From Fibrobacterota bacterium (GTDB lineage: Bacteria > Fibrobacterota > Fibrobacteria > UBA11236), in assembly GCA_028287505.1 (NCBI GenBank), contig JAQBPN010000045.1, positions 52,399-116,398 on the forward strand: a stretch of 64,000 nucleotides of DNA, in the 5' to 3' direction. Below the pieces are notes generated by a model. That model was not told where the DNA came from and did no database searches. It was given only the letters and a program-made list of their open reading frames with translations. Both the position numbers and the translations under genes were made by a program. Below, one piece after another: positions 62,059 through 64,000 of the stretch (its first letter is position 1; every line of letters starts with the position of its first letter).

Positions 62059-63902
62059 TTGGACTTGTCCTCCGCTAAATGCCCTGCATGAGGGTCAGGA
62101 GGAGCTATTTGTTCTGGAACTTGCTCTTGGGGATCTTGTTCCTTCGGCAAATGCTCCTTCGGAAGCTGCAACCAAAACCTGGAGCCCTGGTTCAGTTCGG
62201 ACTCGATGCCCACCTTGCCTCCCATGCGTTCGATGGATTTTTTCACGATGGCCAATCCGATGCCCGTGCCCGCATAGGTGTCGCCTACATTCAACTTTTC
62301 AAACATGCCGAATATCCTCTCGTGATGTTCGCGATCAATGCCGATGCCATTATCCTCTATCCAAAGCCGCACGTCGTTTCCGACCGGTTCGGTGCGCACG
62401 CGTATGCTGGGCGCCTTTCCGGCAGGCACGAATTTCACCGCGTTGAGCAGCAGGTTGGAGAGGCATTGCGCCAGGGAGGATTCATGGCCCATGACGGGAA
62501 GGAGCGGGCTTTCCACGGTCAGGGTGATTCCCGGACTCTCCAAATCGGGATGTTGGCGGATGACATCATTGATGAGCGAATCCAAATCGATCCGATGGAT
62601 ATGGACCTCCGCGAGAGCGGTACGGCTGTAAGTGAGCACATCCAGAATGAGCCGGTCCATGCGGGAACCGGATTGGATGATTTTCCGGATATAGTCCTTT
62701 GCGCCTTCGTCGGCTTGATCTCCGAAGTCTTCGAGCAAGGCTTCGGCATAACCTCGTATCGCGCGCAAAGGCGAACGCAGATCATGGGAGACGCTGTAGG
62801 AAAATACTTCCATCTCCTCGTTGGAGGCTTGCAGTTGCGCCGTGCGTTCCCGTACCGCCTCCTCGAAACCGGAGCTTTCGACCTTGAGAAAATCACGCAC
62901 CCGCTTGCGCTCGGTGATGTCCTCCATGGACAAGAGAACCATCCTGGCCATGCCGGGTTCACGCAACAGGGCGCGTCCATTGAGCAGCAGCGTGCGCCTT
63001 CCGGTCACGGGATCTTCAAAGATGAATTCGAAGCCGTCGAAGGCGCCGTCGCGAAGCAGGCATCCTTCCACCAATTCCCGCAAGCCGGGAGCGCTCCACC
63101 TCGTTTCTCCGGGCTTGAAAAGCGGTTGTCCTTCCGACTCCTCCGGCGTGGTGCGGAACAATTTGTAGTAGGAGGTGTTGGCGGTGTTGATGCGCATATC
63201 ATTCCGCAGGATAAGCATAGGCTCCCGGGCCGTGGTTACGATGGAGCGGGCATATTCTTCCGCATATTGGAGCTTATCCTGAAAGGTCTTCAGGACATCG
63301 ATATCCATCAGAATGATCACGGCGCCGTCGATGCGGCCTTCGCTGGTCCGATAAGGATGAATCCGCAGCGATTGCCAGCGTCCTTCGCGATTGCGAACTT
63401 CGTAGTCCCGGGGAGCTGCTTTGGAAACCACTTCCAGCACGGCTTTTCCAAGGTCGGGATCGGTGAAGTCCCATTGGAGATCCCCGAGAGGCCGTCCCAC
63501 GTCGGTCGCAATGAGATGCAGGTCCTTTTCCGCCGTAGCCGTAAACCGGCGGATGCGCAAATCGGCGCCCACGATGACGATGGGCACGTTGATGCTGTTG
63601 AGCAGGTTATTCAAATCGTTATTGAGTCGGCCCATCTCCTGGTTACGTTGAGACATCTCCTCGTTGACGGTGGTGAGTTCCTCGTTCGCGGATTGATACT
63701 CCTCCTTTGCGGTTTCCAGCTCTTCGTTGGTGCTCTGCAACTCCTCGTTGCTGGAAAGAATTTCTTCGCCGGATGATTTCAGTTCTTCTATCGCGCCGTC
63801 GTGTTGCTCGCGGATGGATTGCAGATACTCCCTCAGCGAGCTCGTTTCCTGGCGTAGCCGCGCCAGTTCGTCGGCGGCCCGGGCCGCGTGTGTTTTCGCC
63901 AT
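62055..63902 (-). CDS. Histidine kinase with coiled coil and PAS domains (CheB/CheR-fusion-type C-terminal half)
   Basis: This 615-residue protein starts with a long coiled coil (about 5-100; EILSSNEELQSTNEELETAKEE). A PAS-like domain (about 100-215) contains IRRFTATAEK and DVGRPLGDL, and a second PAS domain lies at about 220-340. HisKA (VSHDLRSP near 378) and the ATPase (NNLLLNAVKF-like N box, DNGIGID, GTGIGLAIV) follow, and the tail is Pro/Gln-rich. The N-terminal part is what usually follows fused CheB-CheR domains in one long protein. Here a TAG sits immediately before the ATG, so the usual fusion may be split in two genes at this point (see the partial frame at the window edge). Confidence 0.92.
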   Translation of the reverse strand: MAKTHAARAADELARLRQETSSLREYLQSIREQHDGAIEELKSSGEEILSSNEELQSTNEELETAKEEYQSANEELTTVNEEMSQRNQEMGRLNNDLNNLLNSINVPIVIVGADLRIRRFTATAEKDLHLIATDVGRPLGDLQWDFTDPDLGKAVLEVVSKAAPRDYEVRNREGRWQSLRIHPYRTSEGRIDGAVIILMDIDVLKTFQDKLQYAEEYARSIVTTAREPMLILRNDMRINTANTSYYKLFRTTPEESEGQPLFKPGETRWSAPGLRELVEGCLLRDGAFDGFEFIFEDPVTGRRTLLLNGRALLREPGMARMVLLSMEDITERKRVRDFLKVESSGFEEAVRERTAQLQASNEEMEVFSYSVSHDLRSPLRAIRGYAEALLEDFGDQADEGAKDYIRKIIQSGSRMDRLILDVLTYSRTALAEVHIHRIDLDSLINDVIRQHPDLESPGITLTVESPLLPVMGHESSLAQCLSNLLLNAVKFVPAGKAPSIRVRTEPVGNDVRLWIEDNGIGIDREHHERIFGMFEKLNVGDTYAGTGIGLAIVKKSIERMGGKVGIESELNQGSRFWLQLPKEHLPKEQDPQEQVPEQIAPPDPHAGHLAEDKSN

Positions 63903-64000
63903 CTAATTGAGAAGGGGATAGGCCTCGTCCCGGGAAGCGGCATTTGCCCCATGCGCATCCACGGAGCCCCGGCCCACGGGTCCCCCCGTTGCCCCTGCCA
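63903..64000 (-). CDS. Partial reading frame at the window edge, 3' end only
   Basis: On the minus strand the bases up to the TAG at 63905-63903 are open to the edge (31 codons ending ...DEAYPLLN). The stop is in frame with, and immediately before, the kinase ATG. It could be the end of a CheB/CheR-like protein. Too little is visible to assign it. Confidence 0.3.
   Translation of the reverse strand, partial: AGATGGPVGRGSVDAHGANAASRDEAYPLLN

Overview
The window looks like chromosomal DNA of a GC-rich, Gram-negative member of the Fibrobacterota. The evidence is a TIGR02147-type protein (a family named from Fibrobacter succinogenes), a fibro-slime (TIGR02148-like) exported protein, several large exported proteins with chitobiase/beta-hexosaminidase C-terminal-type repeats, lipoproteins and an outer-membrane barrel. 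I saw no tRNA, rRNA, CRISPR array, integrase or insertion sequence.

Layout. 1-9139 (+): the 3' part of a large YD/RHS protein is coupled by a TGATG overlap to a second, signal-peptide-bearing RHS protein. That protein ends in a variable toxin-like tip and is followed by two paralogous small membrane proteins (candidate immunity proteins, the second apparently starting with ATT). 9153-18550 (-): a TIGR02147 regulator, a lipoprotein, a complete oligopeptide ABC transporter (binding protein, two permeases, two ATPases) and an Eis-like acetyltransferase, with a large inverted repeat between the last two. 18816-32935 (-): three giant exported proteins that share a C-terminal module, plus a NagB-LmbE fusion. 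33477-35385 (+): an exported CBM-like protein and a YceI protein. 35556-42400 (+): the transglutaminase / circularly permuted ATP-grasp-alpha-E / transglutaminase cluster, then a hypothetical protein and a PfpI-type protein. 43873-50156: a cyclic-nucleotide/FHA protein convergent with a tightly overlapping operon of outer-membrane barrel, TPR lipoprotein, Ser/Thr kinase and sigma-54 activator. 50192-53913: small secreted proteins, a CHIPPGNP lipoprotein with strong terminators, and a YciI-like protein. 53932-58798 (-): a xenobiotic-type group of one TAT-exported alpha/beta hydrolase, one SDR and two epoxide-hydrolase paralogs. 59161-64000 (-): two histidine kinases around a single-domain response regulator.

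Most notable observation: three promoters (in front of the TIGR02147 operon and of both giant exported-protein operons) share one rigid layout. Each has TGATGAA-N6-TTCACCA (as read on the + strand), exactly 18 nt, a TGGACA -35, exactly 17 nt and a TA-rich -10. This links the regulator, the peptide transporter and the surface proteins in one regulon. The TIGR02147 gene itself seems to be transcribed without a leader, and two further palindromes cover its -35 and -10. The kinase/sigma-54 operon also has an extended -10 only a few nt from its ATG.

Limits: all family names come from reading translations by eye. No database search, structure prediction or composition statistics were run. Start codons were chosen from ribosome-binding sites, overlaps and homology between neighbours.
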